From: Candidatus Bipolaricaulota bacterium
Lineage (GTDB): Bacteria; Bipolaricaulota; Bipolaricaulia; UBA7950; UBA9294
Direction: 5' to 3'
Assembly: GCA_026390345.1 (NCBI GenBank)
Contig: JAPLGD010000062.1
Span: 1-57,093 of the forward strand
Length of the DNA stretch: 57,093 nucleotides
Made by a program: the position numbers and the translations under genes
The notes under the pieces: generated by a model
The model's database searches: none
Told to the model about the DNA's origin: nothing
Seen by the model: the letters and a program-made list of their open reading frames with translations, nothing else
Part shown: piece after piece, positions 7,776 through 16,104 of the stretch
How the letters are laid out: every line of letters starts with the position of its first letter
Position numbering within the stretch: position 1 is the first letter of the stretch

Positions 7776-8843
7776 ATGAACAAGGATCGACTCAAGTTCC
7801 TGAAGAAGTACATGGACACGGTCTGCCCGACGGGCTATGAGGAGGACGCATCGCGAGTCTGGCGCGAGGAGGCAAGTCGGTTCGCCGATCGCACGTGGGT
7901 CGACGTCCACGGCAACACGATCGCCGCGATCAACGAGAAGGCCCCGTTCCGCATCATGCTGGCCGGCCATGCCGATGAGATCGGATTGCTCATTAGCTAC
8001 GCCGACGACCAGGGATACCTGTCGTTCACCGGGCTCGGCGGCTGGGACCCCACAATTCTTCCCGGTCAGCGGGTCCGAATCCGCACACAGCACGGCATTG
8101 TGCTCGGCGTGATCGGACGCAAGCCGATCCACGTCATGAAGGACGAGGACCGCAAGGCGCCGCCGAAGCTTGAAGACCTGTGGATCGACATCGGGGTCCC
8201 GAACAAGGCGGAGGCGCTCAAGCTTGTGTCGATCGGAGACCCGGCCGTGCTCGACTACGACACCCAAGAGCTGCGCAATGGACTCCTCGTCGGCCGCGGG
8301 ATCGACGACCGCATCGGAGCGTTTGTCGTTCTCGACGCCCTTCGCCGCTTGGCGGAGAAGAAGACCAAGATCGGCGTCTACGCCGTCGCCACGGTTCAGG
8401 AGGAGATCGGCGCGCGCGGGGCGCAGACGAGCGCCTTCGGCATCGACCCGCAGGTGGGAATCGCAGTCGACGTCGGGTTCGCCACCGACTTCCCTGGGAT
8501 GGACGACGCCAAGAAGAAGTGGGGCGAGGTGAAGTTGGGCGGAGGGCCGATCATCACGCGGGGCCCGAACATCAACGCGCCCCTCTTCCGCCTCCTGGTG
8601 AGCACCGCCGAGGCGAAGAAGATCCCGTACCAGCTTGACACGTGTCCGAGAGGAACCGGAACCGACGCGAACACGATCCAGATCGTCCGCAGCGGGGTCG
8701 CCACCGCCGTTCTCGGCGTTCCGAATCGCTACATGCACTCCCCGTGCGAGCTTGTCCACATCGACGACGTCAAACACACCATCGCGCTGATGGCAGAGAC
8801 CGTCGCCGGGATGAAGGCGACGACCAACCTGATCCCCGGATAG
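7776..8843 (+). CDS. M42-family metallo-aminopeptidase (glutamyl aminopeptidase / FrvX type)
   Basis: A 355-residue cytosolic dinuclear metallopeptidase of family M42, a length typical of the family. Metal and catalytic residues are all visible: His in AGHADEIG, Asp in GRGIDDRIG, the Glu pair in VQEEIGARGA, Asp in AVDVG and His in YMHSPCE. It releases N-terminal residues from peptides and forms large oligomeric shells in characterised members. ATG 7776 has GGGGAG 7 nt upstream; the longer open frame back to 7425 overlaps the regulator and is rejected. A strong terminator follows. Sharing an intergenic region with the amino-acid dehydrogenase operon suggests joint use in peptide or amino-acid catabolism (inference). 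Confidence 0.92.
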   Translation: MNKDRLKFLKKYMDTVCPTGYEEDASRVWREEASRFADRTWVDVHGNTIAAINEKAPFRIMLAGHADEIGLLISYADDQGYLSFTGLGGWDPTILPGQRVRIRTQHGIVLGVIGRKPIHVMKDEDRKAPPKLEDLWIDIGVPNKAEALKLVSIGDPAVLDYDTQELRNGLLVGRGIDDRIGAFVVLDALRRLAEKKTKIGVYAVATVQEEIGARGAQTSAFGIDPQVGIAVDVGFATDFPGMDDAKKKWGEVKLGGGPIITRGPNINAPLFRLLVSTAEAKKIPYQLDTCPRGTGTDANTIQIVRSGVATAVLGVPNRYMHSPCELVHIDDVKHTIALMAETVAGMKATTNLIPG

Positions 8844-8851
8844 CCCGAACG

Positions 8852-8892
8852 GAAGCGGGAGGCCCGCGCCATCGGTTCTCCCGCTTTCCTTT
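8852..8892 (+). terminator. Rho-independent terminator after the M42 gene
   Basis: Arms AAGCGGGAG (8853-8861) and CTCCCGCTT (8878-8886) pair perfectly and are followed by TCCTTTTC. The hairpin separates the peptidase from the TPP riboswitch. Confidence 0.7.
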
Positions 8893-8914
8893 TCGCCGCC
8901 TCGGGGTATCATGA

Positions 8915-9005
<91 letters not shown>

Positions 9006-9076
9006 CATGACCAAGCGCGTGCCCGCTATCTGAGGCCCAAGCGCCGGGAATCCCTTCGAGATCGCCTGCCTCTTCT

Positions 9077-9095
9077 GGCTCCCCTTGGGGAGGCC
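9077..9095 (+). promoter_or_regulatory. SD-sequestering hairpin of thiN
   Basis: GGCTCCCC (9077-9084) pairs with GGGGAGGCC (9087-9095) with one bulge. This buries the whole GGGGAGG ribosome site 2 nt before the GTG start of thiN. It is a natural expression platform for the riboswitch about 75 nt upstream. Confidence 0.6.
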
Positions 9096-9097
9096 TT

Positions 9098-9757
9098 GTG
9101 AAGCCGAGCGTGCTTATTCTGGCGAACGGTCGATGGGACAACGGGAAGACGGCCCACGCGCTTCGTCGAAGCGCCGACGTCTGCCTCGCGACGGACGGGG
9201 CGTGGGCCAAGGCGCGCGCCGCGGGAGTCTCCGTCGATGCGGTGATCGGCGACCTCGACTCCCTCTCCGCCGACGAGCGGGCCGATCTTAGCGCGTCGGG
9301 CGTGGAAGTGATCTCGTTTCCCCACGCCAAGAACTGGACGGACCTCGAGCTTGCCCTCGACCACGCGCTCCAAACGGAGCCCTCGCGCATCGTCGTCTAC
9401 GGCGCCCTCGGGGAACGGATCGACCACACACTCACGAACCTCCACCTTCTTGAAAGAGGCCTCGAAGCGCAGGTTCCCATCGAGTGCGTCACGACCTCCG
9501 AAACCATCCGCCTGATCGACGGCGACCTGGTTCTCTCGGAGGCCCTGAAGGGGGATGCGGTGTCCCTCGTGCCGATCACCGAGTCCGTCCGGCTGTCGAC
9601 GCAGGGGCTCGAGTACGAGCTTCACGACGAGCGGCTCTTGCGCGCGGCGTCCCGCGGCGTTTCGAACGTCGTACGGACCCTGCCGGTTCGTGTTCTTGTC
9701 GCAGACGGACGCCTTCTCGTGATCCACACACCCGGGAACGCGAAGGAAATGACATGA
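9098..9757 (+). CDS. thiN: Thiamine pyrophosphokinase
   Basis: A 219-residue cytosolic kinase that transfers pyrophosphate from ATP to thiamine, giving TPP. Family motifs: GDLDS near residue 50, KNWTDLELAL near residue 80 and GALGERIDHTLTNL near residue 105. The GTG start at 9098 has GGGGAGG 4 nt upstream and lies directly behind the riboswitch. The stop overlaps the permease start (ATGA), so salvage kinase and transporter are translated together. The layout fits uptake of thiamine or a precursor followed by activation, shut down by TPP. Confidence 0.93.
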   Translation: MKPSVLILANGRWDNGKTAHALRRSADVCLATDGAWAKARAAGVSVDAVIGDLDSLSADERADLSASGVEVISFPHAKNWTDLELALDHALQTEPSRIVVYGALGERIDHTLTNLHLLERGLEAQVPIECVTTSETIRLIDGDLVLSEALKGDAVSLVPITESVRLSTQGLEYELHDERLLRAASRGVSNVVRTLPVRVLVADGRLLVIHTPGNAKEMT

Positions 9758-10551
9758 AACCCGCATCCGCCGCCACCCCGTCCCGAGCACTCGTCCGCGC
9801 CCTGTCCCGTTGGCGTGGCGTCGCCGGCGTGGCCCTCTTCGTTGCGACGTGGCAGGCGGTCGTCTCGGGCTTTCGACTTCCCCCCTACCTTCTGCCGTCG
9901 CCGGTCGAGACGGTGCGTACGCTCGTCCAAGATGCGAACCTCATCGGACCGCACTTGGCCATGACGCTCGTCGAGACGATCGCGGGGCTGGCCCTCGCTG
10001 TCTCCGTGGGCATCAGCATCGCCGTCCTCATGAGCGCATCACGGTGGACTCGCGACCTCCTGTACCCACCCCTCGTCCTGTCGCAGGCCATCCCCCTGAT
10101 GGCCATAGCGCCCCTGATCCTGATCTGGTTTGGCCTCGGCATCCTCGCCAAGGTCCTGATCGTCGCGTTCGTGTGCTTCTTCCCCGTCGCCGTGAACGCC
10201 TACGAGGGATTTCGCGTAGTGGATCCCGCCTATCGCGACCTGCTGAATACGCTCGGCGCGACGCGCGCCGACCGCTACCGCCACCTTTACCTCCCTGCGA
10301 CGCTCCCAGGGATCGTCGCAGGGCTGAAGCTCGCGGCGACGTACAGCGTTCTCGGCGCCATCGTCGGGGAGTGGCTTGGCGGCTCGAGGGGCCTGGGCGT
10401 CTACATGACGCGCTCGCTGCAGTCGTTTCGAACGGATCGCCTCTTCGGGGCGATCCTCGTGGTGATGGCGTTGAGCTACGGGCTGTTCAAGCTGGTCGAT
10501 GCCGCCGGCACCCGTCTCACGCCGTGGCTCGGAAGGAGAAGCCATGCGTAG
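9754..10551 (+). CDS. thiX: ABC transporter permease of the ThiX / SsuC type
   Basis: A 265-residue inner-membrane permease with about six hydrophobic segments and the BPD_transp_1 domain. The EAA-like loop (N-A-Y-E-G-F then LGATRADRY and LP..LPGIVAGLK) that contacts the ATPase is near residues 145-190. ATG 9754 overlaps the thiN stop; AAGGA is 6 nt upstream. Neighbouring substrate-binding and ATPase genes overlap head to tail, giving a complete importer. The riboswitch places it in thiamine or thiamine-precursor (hydroxymethylpyrimidine-like) uptake rather than sulfonate uptake. Confidence 0.88.
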   Translation: MKPASAATPSRALVRALSRWRGVAGVALFVATWQAVVSGFRLPPYLLPSPVETVRTLVQDANLIGPHLAMTLVETIAGLALAVSVGISIAVLMSASRWTRDLLYPPLVLSQAIPLMAIAPLILIWFGLGILAKVLIVAFVCFFPVAVNAYEGFRVVDPAYRDLLNTLGATRADRYRHLYLPATLPGIVAGLKLAATYSVLGAIVGEWLGGSRGLGVYMTRSLQSFRTDRLFGAILVVMALSYGLFKLVDAAGTRLTPWLGRRSHA

Positions 10552-11524
10552 AAGAACGTGGATCGGGATTACCGCCGTCGTTCTCGTCGCCTCGACGAGC
10601 GCGGCGGGTGCGGACGTCGTGCGCATCGCCCTCGACTGGACGCCAAACACGAACCACACGGGGATCTTCGTCGCCCAGGACGCCGGCTACTTCGCGGAGG
10701 AGGGGCTCGAGGTCGTCGTCATGGAGCCGGGTCCGACCGTGGGACTCCAGCTCGTCGCCGCGGGCCACGCCGAGTTTGCTGTGTCGATGCAGGAAGAGGT
10801 GACCATGGCGCGATCCCAGGGGTTCCCGGCGGTCTCGATTGCGGCTCTCTATCCCCACAACACCTCGGGGTTCGCCGCGGCCCGCGACCGTGGGATCCAG
10901 ACGCCGGCCGACTTCGCCGGCCGACGCTACGGCGGATGGGGAAGTGATCTGGAAGACGTGATGATCCGGACGGTCATGGCCACCTGCGGCGCCGACGCCG
11001 ACTCCGTCCTGCGGATCAACATGGGAACGCTCGACTTCGCCACCGCCGTCCGCCGGGATGTCGCGGACTTCTTCTGGATCTTCTACGGATGGGATGGCAT
11101 CCACGCTCAGCTCGAGGGAATCGACTTCGTGTACATTCCGCTCCCGGATCTCGCCCCCGAACTCGACTACTACACCCCTGTCATCGTGACGTCGGAGCGC
11201 CTTGCCGCCGAGGCTCCAAGCCTTGTCTCGCGCTTCCTCCGCGCGCTGGCGCGCGGATGTGTGGACGCCGCCACGCACCCGGACGAGGCCGCCGAGGCGC
11301 TCCTCCGGCACGCCCCCGAGCTGGATCGAGCCCTCGTCGTCGCGTCACAGCGATGGCTTGCCAGCCAGGGCATCTCCGACATCGACGCGTGGGGGCGTCA
11401 GGACCCCATCGTGTGGCGCCGGTTCGCGCAATGGGCGCTCGAAGGCGGCTTGATCGACGAAGCCATCGACCCCGACGCCGCGTTCACGAACGCGTTTCTC
11501 CCGGGTGGAGCGACGTCCCCGTGA
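10544..11524 (+). CDS. thiY: NMT1/THI5-like periplasmic substrate-binding protein
   Basis: A 326-residue exported binding protein. Residues 1-23 are a signal peptide (RRRTW then a hydrophobic stretch ending ASTSAAGAD). The mature N-terminus reads IALDWTPNTNHTGIFVAQ, the hallmark of the NMT1/THI5 family that binds pyrimidine precursors of thiamine. GYFAEEGL and the EEVTMARSQG loop are also typical. It has no lipobox, so it is likely free in the periplasm. ATG 10544 has GGAAGGAG upstream and overlaps the permease end by 8 nt; the longer frame from 10499 is rejected. Confidence 0.9.
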   Translation: MRRRTWIGITAVVLVASTSAAGADVVRIALDWTPNTNHTGIFVAQDAGYFAEEGLEVVVMEPGPTVGLQLVAAGHAEFAVSMQEEVTMARSQGFPAVSIAALYPHNTSGFAAARDRGIQTPADFAGRRYGGWGSDLEDVMIRTVMATCGADADSVLRINMGTLDFATAVRRDVADFFWIFYGWDGIHAQLEGIDFVYIPLPDLAPELDYYTPVIVTSERLAAEAPSLVSRFLRALARGCVDAATHPDEAAEALLRHAPELDRALVVASQRWLASQGISDIDAWGRQDPIVWRRFAQWALEGGLIDEAIDPDAAFTNAFLPGGATSP

Positions 11525-12270
11525 TTCCTCTCGTCGACGTCGACGGACTCGAGAAGTCGTTCGGGGATCTCCGCGTTCTCGGGCGCGTTTCGTTCCGGGT
11601 CGACGAGGGAGAGATCGTCGGAATTCTTGGCCCGTCGGGGTGCGGCAAGACGACGCTCCTGCGGGTCCTGCTCGGCCTGGAATCGGCCGACGCCGGCACG
11701 GTAGCCACTCGCCTTGAGCGCGCCGGGTACCTTCCGCAGGACGTTCTCCTCTTCCCGTGGAAGACCGCGATGGAGAACGCGGAGCTTCCGCTGGAACTCC
11801 AGGGGGTACGCCGCGACGTCCGGCGGGCGCGCGTTCGCCAGGAGTTGCCGCGCTTCGGACTTGAGGAGTTCGCCGACGCCTATCCGCACGAGATGTCTGG
11901 CGGAATGCGGCAGCGGGTCGCGCTCCTGCGTGCGGTCCTGACGGGAAGCCGCGCCCTCGTGCTCGACGAGCCGTTCGGCGCCCTCGACACGCTGACCCGC
12001 CACCGACTCCAGGATTGGCTCTCGTCACTCCTCGAGGAACTCGACACCACACTCCTCTTCGTTACCCACGATCTCGACGAGACCGTCTCCCTCTCGCGCC
12101 GAGTGGTCGTCCTGTCCCAACGGCCCGCCCACGTCGTCGGAGAGGTGGCGGTATCGCTCACCCACGCGGAGCGGAGCGATCGGCTCGGCCGCCGAGTTCT
12201 CATGGCCCGAGATCTCGTTCTCTCTCTGCTCGAAAGGGGGGAAGAGCATGTTGCAGGACAACCCGTTTGA
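11521..12270 (+). CDS. thiZ: ABC transporter ATP-binding protein of the ThiXYZ-type importer
   Basis: A 249-residue ATPase that powers the importer at the cytoplasmic face. Walker A GPSGCGKTT, Q-loop YLPQD, signature MSGGMRQR, Walker B ALVLDEPFGALD and the H-loop FVTHDLDE are intact. The GTG start at 11521 overlaps the binding-protein stop (GTGA), with GGTGGAG about 11 nt upstream. The longer frame back to 11089 runs antiparallel to sense inside the binding-protein gene and is rejected. The family resembles SsuB/TauB; the riboswitch gives the specificity. Confidence 0.9.
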   Translation: MIPLVDVDGLEKSFGDLRVLGRVSFRVDEGEIVGILGPSGCGKTTLLRVLLGLESADAGTVATRLERAGYLPQDVLLFPWKTAMENAELPLELQGVRRDVRRARVRQELPRFGLEEFADAYPHEMSGGMRQRVALLRAVLTGSRALVLDEPFGALDTLTRHRLQDWLSSLLEELDTTLLFVTHDLDETVSLSRRVVVLSQRPAHVVGEVAVSLTHAERSDRLGRRVLMARDLVLSLLERGEEHVAGQPV

Positions 12271-12901
12271 CGCCCACGCGGACGAGTACGACGCCTGGTT
12301 CGATCGATTTCCGAACCTCTACGAGTCGGAGCTCTTGGCGGTGCGTGCCATCCTGCCTCCGCGCAGGGGCCGGTGGGTGGAAATCGGTGTCGGCAGCGGC
12401 CGCTTCGCGTCCCGGCTCGGCATCGACCTCGGAATTGAACCGTCGGAAGCGATGGCTCGCCTCGCGCGGGCCCGCGGCGTCAAGGTCCTCGCCGGCTGCG
12501 CCGAGGAGATTCCCCTCGAGGAGGCCAGCGTCCGCGCCGCGTTCCTGATCACGACGGTCTGCTTCCTCTCCGACCTTCCGCACGCCTTCGCCGAGGTGCG
12601 CCGGATCCTCCGGCGAGACGGCGCCGCGGTCATCGCGTTCATTCCTCGGGACAGCCGGTTTGGTCGCCTCTACCGCGAGAACGCGAACGGCGACACATTC
12701 TTCTCCCACGCGCAGCTCCGCTCGACCAACGAAGTGACCGAGGCGCTCACCGAAGCCGGATTCCACGTGGACCGAATCCTGCAGACGCTCACCGGCGACC
12801 CGGCGACGGCCGACGCCCGGGTCGAGGTTCCGTCCTCGGGCTCCGACCGCGGCTCCTTCGTCGTCGTTCGCGGACGCACGTCGGGATCGCGGCCCGCCTG
12901 A
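12248..12901 (+). CDS. Class I SAM-dependent methyltransferase (Methyltransf_11 type)
   Basis: A 217-residue methyltransferase. Motif I is EIGVGSGRF near residue 40, the acidic end of strand beta-2 is GIEPSEAM, and the later strand carries FLITTVCFLSDL. The last 60 residues form the usual C-terminal cap. The substrate is unknown. It overlaps the ATPase gene by 23 nt and so belongs to the TPP-controlled transcript. That suggests a role linked to thiamine or pyrimidine salvage, but it could be a passenger. Confidence 0.8.
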   Translation: MLQDNPFDAHADEYDAWFDRFPNLYESELLAVRAILPPRRGRWVEIGVGSGRFASRLGIDLGIEPSEAMARLARARGVKVLAGCAEEIPLEEASVRAAFLITTVCFLSDLPHAFAEVRRILRRDGAAVIAFIPRDSRFGRLYRENANGDTFFSHAQLRSTNEVTEALTEAGFHVDRILQTLTGDPATADARVEVPSSGSDRGSFVVVRGRTSGSRPA

Positions 12902-12909
12902 GAGGAAGC

Positions 12910-12939
12910 TTGACAGAACCCGCTCGACGTTCGTAGCAT
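12910..12939 (+). promoter_or_regulatory. Putative promoter of the lipid-kinase gene
   Basis: TTGACA (12910-12915), an 18-nt spacer and TAGCAT (12934-12939). The predicted transcript start falls on or next to the ATG at 12946, and no SD is present, so the mRNA may be leaderless. Confidence 0.5.
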
Positions 12940-12945
12940 GACGCC

Positions 12946-13839
12946 ATGCCAACGGAGAAGTACTTCCTGATCGTCAACCTCATTGCCGGACGGGGACGCT
13001 GCAAAACCACCTTCCCGAAGGTGAAGCAGGCGCTGGACCGACTTCCCATCGAGTACGACCTGCACTACACAAACGAGCCCCTCGAAGCCGTCGACGTCGC
13101 CAAGATGGGCGTCGAGGCCGGGTTCACGCGGATCGCGGCGATGGGCGGCGATGGAACGGTGAACGAAGTGGCCAACGGCCTGCTCGGAGCAAACGTCACC
13201 CTCGGGGTCATCCCCGCGGGAACCGGCAACGACTTCATCCGCATGATGGGCATTCCGTCGGATCCCCTCGCGGCGCTCGACGTTCTGATCCACGGGAAGG
13301 AGCGCTCGATCGACATCGGGCAGGTCGCCGAGGACCGGTACTTCGTCAATGGTCTGGGAATCGGGATCGACGCTCAGGTCGCACGCGACGTTCTCGCCAT
13401 GCAGAAGCTGCGCGGCGCTCCCGCGTACCTGTACGCGGCCGTCAAGGAGGTCTTCCGCTTCCCGGCCTTCGCCGTCCGCCTCCAGTCGGAAGGCTGGGAG
13501 GCGAGCGTGGATTGCCTCTCACTTGGCATCGCGAACGGCAAGTACTGCGGCGGCGGGTTCATGCTCGCTCCCCGCGCCGTCATCGATGACGGACTCATCG
13601 ACGTGGCAGCGATCGGCGATTTCCCGAAGCTCGAACGGCTGTACCGCCTGCCGCAGGCGCGCGCCGGGAAGCACATCAACCTGCCCCAAGTGCGATATCA
13701 CCAGGCGGCCGAGGCGACGATCGCATCCGAAGAAGAACTCATCGCTCACATGGACGGGGAGCCGTACAAGCTACCATCCGGCCCCTTCCGAGTGCGGGCC
13801 GTTCCCCACGCCCTTCGCGTCCTGGTCCCGAACGGCTAG
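12946..13839 (+). CDS. Diacylglycerol/lipid kinase family protein (DgkB/YegS-like)
   Basis: A 297-residue DAGK-catalytic-domain kinase, close to the usual ~300 residues. The N-terminal lobe starts VNLIAGRGR; the nucleotide-binding motif MGGDGTVNEV is near residue 68 and IPAGTGNDF near residue 90. The C-terminal lobe carries GGGFMLAP and the Asp-rich DDGLID turn. It probably phosphorylates diacylglycerol or a related membrane lipid during phospholipid turnover. It stands alone behind its own promoter and converges on mutL, the stops overlapping by 4 nt. No SD precedes the ATG. Confidence 0.88.
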   Translation: MPTEKYFLIVNLIAGRGRCKTTFPKVKQALDRLPIEYDLHYTNEPLEAVDVAKMGVEAGFTRIAAMGGDGTVNEVANGLLGANVTLGVIPAGTGNDFIRMMGIPSDPLAALDVLIHGKERSIDIGQVAEDRYFVNGLGIGIDAQVARDVLAMQKLRGAPAYLYAAVKEVFRFPAFAVRLQSEGWEASVDCLSLGIANGKYCGGGFMLAPRAVIDDGLIDVAAIGDFPKLERLYRLPQARAGKHINLPQVRYHQAAEATIASEEELIAHMDGEPYKLPSGPFRVRAVPHALRVLVPNG

Positions 13840-15566
13840 CCGCGTCCGAACTTGCGGTCCAGCTCGTCGCGATCCAGCTTCACGATAATCGGGCGCCCGT
13901 GCGGGCAGCTGTACGGATTCGCGCACTCCATGAGCTGAGCGACCAAAGCCTGGGCCTCGATCAGGGGCAGCCGCTCGCCGGCTTTGATCGCGGCGCCGCA
14001 GGCGAGTTCGCGCAGAATCCCGTCGTACAGGGTCTCCTCGACGCCGGCCTCCTCGCGGAGCCGTTCGACGAGCGTCTCGACGACTCCCTGGAATCCTCGC
14101 GGTGTCTGCTCGTCGGCGAGCCGCTGTGGGTACTCGCGCAACAGGAACGTCCCTCCCCCGAACTCCTCCAGCACGACGCCGACCCGCTCCAGAACGGCGA
14201 GGTTCGCCGACAACACCGCGGCCGCCTCGAACGGCAGCTCGACGCGAGCCGGAAGGAGAAAGAGCTGACGAACGATTCCCGCGTCGGCGGCCTCGGCCTT
14301 GAGCCGCTCGTAGAGGATCCGCTCGTGCGCGATGTGCTGGTCCACGATCTCCAACCCCTCCGGAGCCTCGACCAAGAGGTACATGTCGTGGAGTTGCCCG
14401 ACGACGCGTCGGTCGGACTCTACCCTCACTTTTCCGGCCTCTTGCGCAAGCCGCGAGCCGATCCACTGCTCGTGCAGGTCAAGCGGCAACGGCCGCGACC
14501 CCGTCGCCGTGAGGTGCGGAACGCCGCTCACCGGCGTCGGAGTCGGCTCCGCCGTTCGGACACCGACGGGGATCGCTCGGTTCGGCGACGAGAGCGCCTG
14601 ATGGAGCGCGGATCCGAGCGCATCCTGAACCTCCCGGGCATTGGAGAACCGGACTTCCTCCTTTCGCGGATGCACGTTGACGTCCACCCGCTCCCGCGGC
14701 AAGTCCACACAGACCACGGCAATCGGAAAGCTGCCGGGACGCAAGATCCCCCGGTACGCGCTCGCCAGCACGTATCCGAGGCCGCGGTCGCCCACCAGGC
14801 GACCGTTGACGACGAACAGCTGATCCCGCCGGTTACCCCGCTTCAGATCCGGCCGGCTGATGCACCCAGAGATCCGGATCTCGCCCCGCCTCCCATCGAG
14901 GGGGATCATCCCCCGTGCGACCTCCGTTCCGTACACCTGGCTGATTCGATCGAGGAACGAGGAGACGCGCGGCGCGGCGAAGACCTCGCGGCCGTCGTGG
15001 GCGAGCACGAAGCCCACGTCGGGCAGCACGAGCGCGAACCGCTGGACGACACGGTTGATGTGGAGAGCCTCGGTGCGCGGCGTGCCGAGGAACTTCGCGC
15101 GGGCCGGAAGGTTGAAGAACAAGTCGCGGACTTCCACGGTCGTTCCCGGAGCGCGCGACGCAGGAGTAAAGCCCGCCGCCGCCCCCCCCTCAATCGAGAG
15201 CGCGTGCGCAACGTCTCCGGATGAAGAGCGAGACGTGATGCGCAGCCGTGAGACGGCCGCGATGCTCGCGATCGCTTCCCCGCGGAAGCCGAGCGTGGCG
15301 ATTGAGAGGAGGTCATCCTCGGTTCGGATCTTGCTCGTCGCGTGCCTCTCCCCGCACAGGCGCAGGTCCGCCTCGCTCATGCCGAGACCGTCGTCTCGGA
15401 CGGCGATCGACGTCACCCCCCCCGCACTCACGTCGAGCTCAATCGAGTGGCTTCCGGCGTCGATGGCGTTCTCGACGAGTTCCTTCACCACGGAGGCCGG
15501 ACGATCGATGACTTCGCCCGCAGCGATCTTATGCGTGAGCTCTTCAGCGAGGCGCTCGATGGGCAT
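13836..15566 (-). CDS. mutL: DNA mismatch repair protein MutL
   Basis: A 576-residue mismatch-repair ATPase and nicking endonuclease. N-terminal GHKL motifs: ENAIDAG, DDGLGM and TLGFRGEA within residues 30-105. The C-terminal dimer domain has the metal-binding series DQHIAHERILYE (residues ~390-401), ACGAAIKAGE and CPHGRP. The endonuclease motif is DQHA-x2-E-x4-E with Ala replaced by Ile, so nicking activity is likely kept, as in bacteria lacking MutH. The linker (~330-360) is short and Pro-rich. No mutS is in the window. It is divergent from the HTH/coiled-coil gene. Confidence 0.95.
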   Translation of the reverse strand: MPIERLAEELTHKIAAGEVIDRPASVVKELVENAIDAGSHSIELDVSAGGVTSIAVRDDGLGMSEADLRLCGERHATSKIRTEDDLLSIATLGFRGEAIASIAAVSRLRITSRSSSGDVAHALSIEGGAAAGFTPASRAPGTTVEVRDLFFNLPARAKFLGTPRTEALHINRVVQRFALVLPDVGFVLAHDGREVFAAPRVSSFLDRISQVYGTEVARGMIPLDGRRGEIRISGCISRPDLKRGNRRDQLFVVNGRLVGDRGLGYVLASAYRGILRPGSFPIAVVCVDLPRERVDVNVHPRKEEVRFSNAREVQDALGSALHQALSSPNRAIPVGVRTAEPTPTPVSGVPHLTATGSRPLPLDLHEQWIGSRLAQEAGKVRVESDRRVVGQLHDMYLLVEAPEGLEIVDQHIAHERILYERLKAEAADAGIVRQLFLLPARVELPFEAAAVLSANLAVLERVGVVLEEFGGGTFLLREYPQRLADEQTPRGFQGVVETLVERLREEAGVEETLYDGILRELACGAAIKAGERLPLIEAQALVAQLMECANPYSCPHGRPIIVKLDRDELDRKFGRG

Positions 15567-15606
15567 GCGAGAAGGCTACTCGATCCGCCGATCCCTCACA
15601 ATTCGC

Positions 15607-15636
15607 TTGGTTCGCCGCGCGGAGTTGGGCTATCGT
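15607..15636 (+). promoter_or_regulatory. Putative promoter of the HTH/coiled-coil gene
   Basis: TTGGTT (15607-15612), an 18-nt spacer and TATCGT (15631-15636). The ATG lies only 10 nt after the -10 and has no SD, another candidate leaderless start. Confidence 0.4.
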
Positions 15637-15645
15637 TCTCGTACC

Positions 15646-16104
15646 ATGCACACGATCTCGAGCCTCCGCAAGACCCTCGGTCTGGCGACGACAAATCAAG
15701 TTCGAAACCGCATCGACTCGATTCGCGACGTCCTGGCGCCCAACCTCCGGCGGGGGCCAAACAACCAACTCCTCGTCAGCGACGAAGGGGTCGCCCTCCT
15801 TCGCCAGCTTCAGGAGTTGTACGATAGCGGACTAAGGATGACCGAGGCGAGCGAGGTCATAAAGGCTAAGTCTTACAGCGCTGGAATGTCCGATGTTCTG
15901 GTTTCGCCCGGTTCTGCACCGATCCGCACAACACAGCAGGAGGGAACGCAGCGCCTCATTCGATCGCTGCAGGATGAAATCGCATTTCTCCGCCATCGCG
16001 TCGCTATTCTGGAAGATCGGCTTTCACATGAAACCGACTCAGCCGACAATCCGAAGCGCGAACCTTGGTGGGCGCGGCTGGGGGAGGACGTCGATGTCGC
16101 TTAA
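15646..16104 (+). CDS. Small MerR-like HTH plus coiled-coil protein
   Basis: A 152-residue protein without a firm family. Residues ~1-70 look like a winged-helix/MerR-type DNA-binding fold: an HTH (LRKTLGLATTNQVRNRID), a wing (RRGPNNQLLVS) and a helix (EGVALLRQLQEL). Residues ~95-130 form a coiled coil (QRLIRSLQDEIAFLRHRVAILEDRLS). This resembles RacA-type or MerR-like regulators with dimerising tails. Composition is slightly lower in GC than neighbours. The start of the following HD gene lies inside its last codons (11-nt overlap), so the two proteins are made together and may act together. No SD. Confidence 0.6.
   Translation: MHTISSLRKTLGLATTNQVRNRIDSIRDVLAPNLRRGPNNQLLVSDEGVALLRQLQELYDSGLRMTEASEVIKAKSYSAGMSDVLVSPGSAPIRTTQQEGTQRLIRSLQDEIAFLRHRVAILEDRLSHETDSADNPKREPWWARLGEDVDVA

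Noticed and set aside
9007-9033. Eight-codon leader peptide after the riboswitch
   Set aside because: It has no SD and lies in the connector needed for folding; chance frame.
13899-15224. 441-residue plus-strand frame inside mutL
   Set aside because: Antisense shadow of a well-supported gene.
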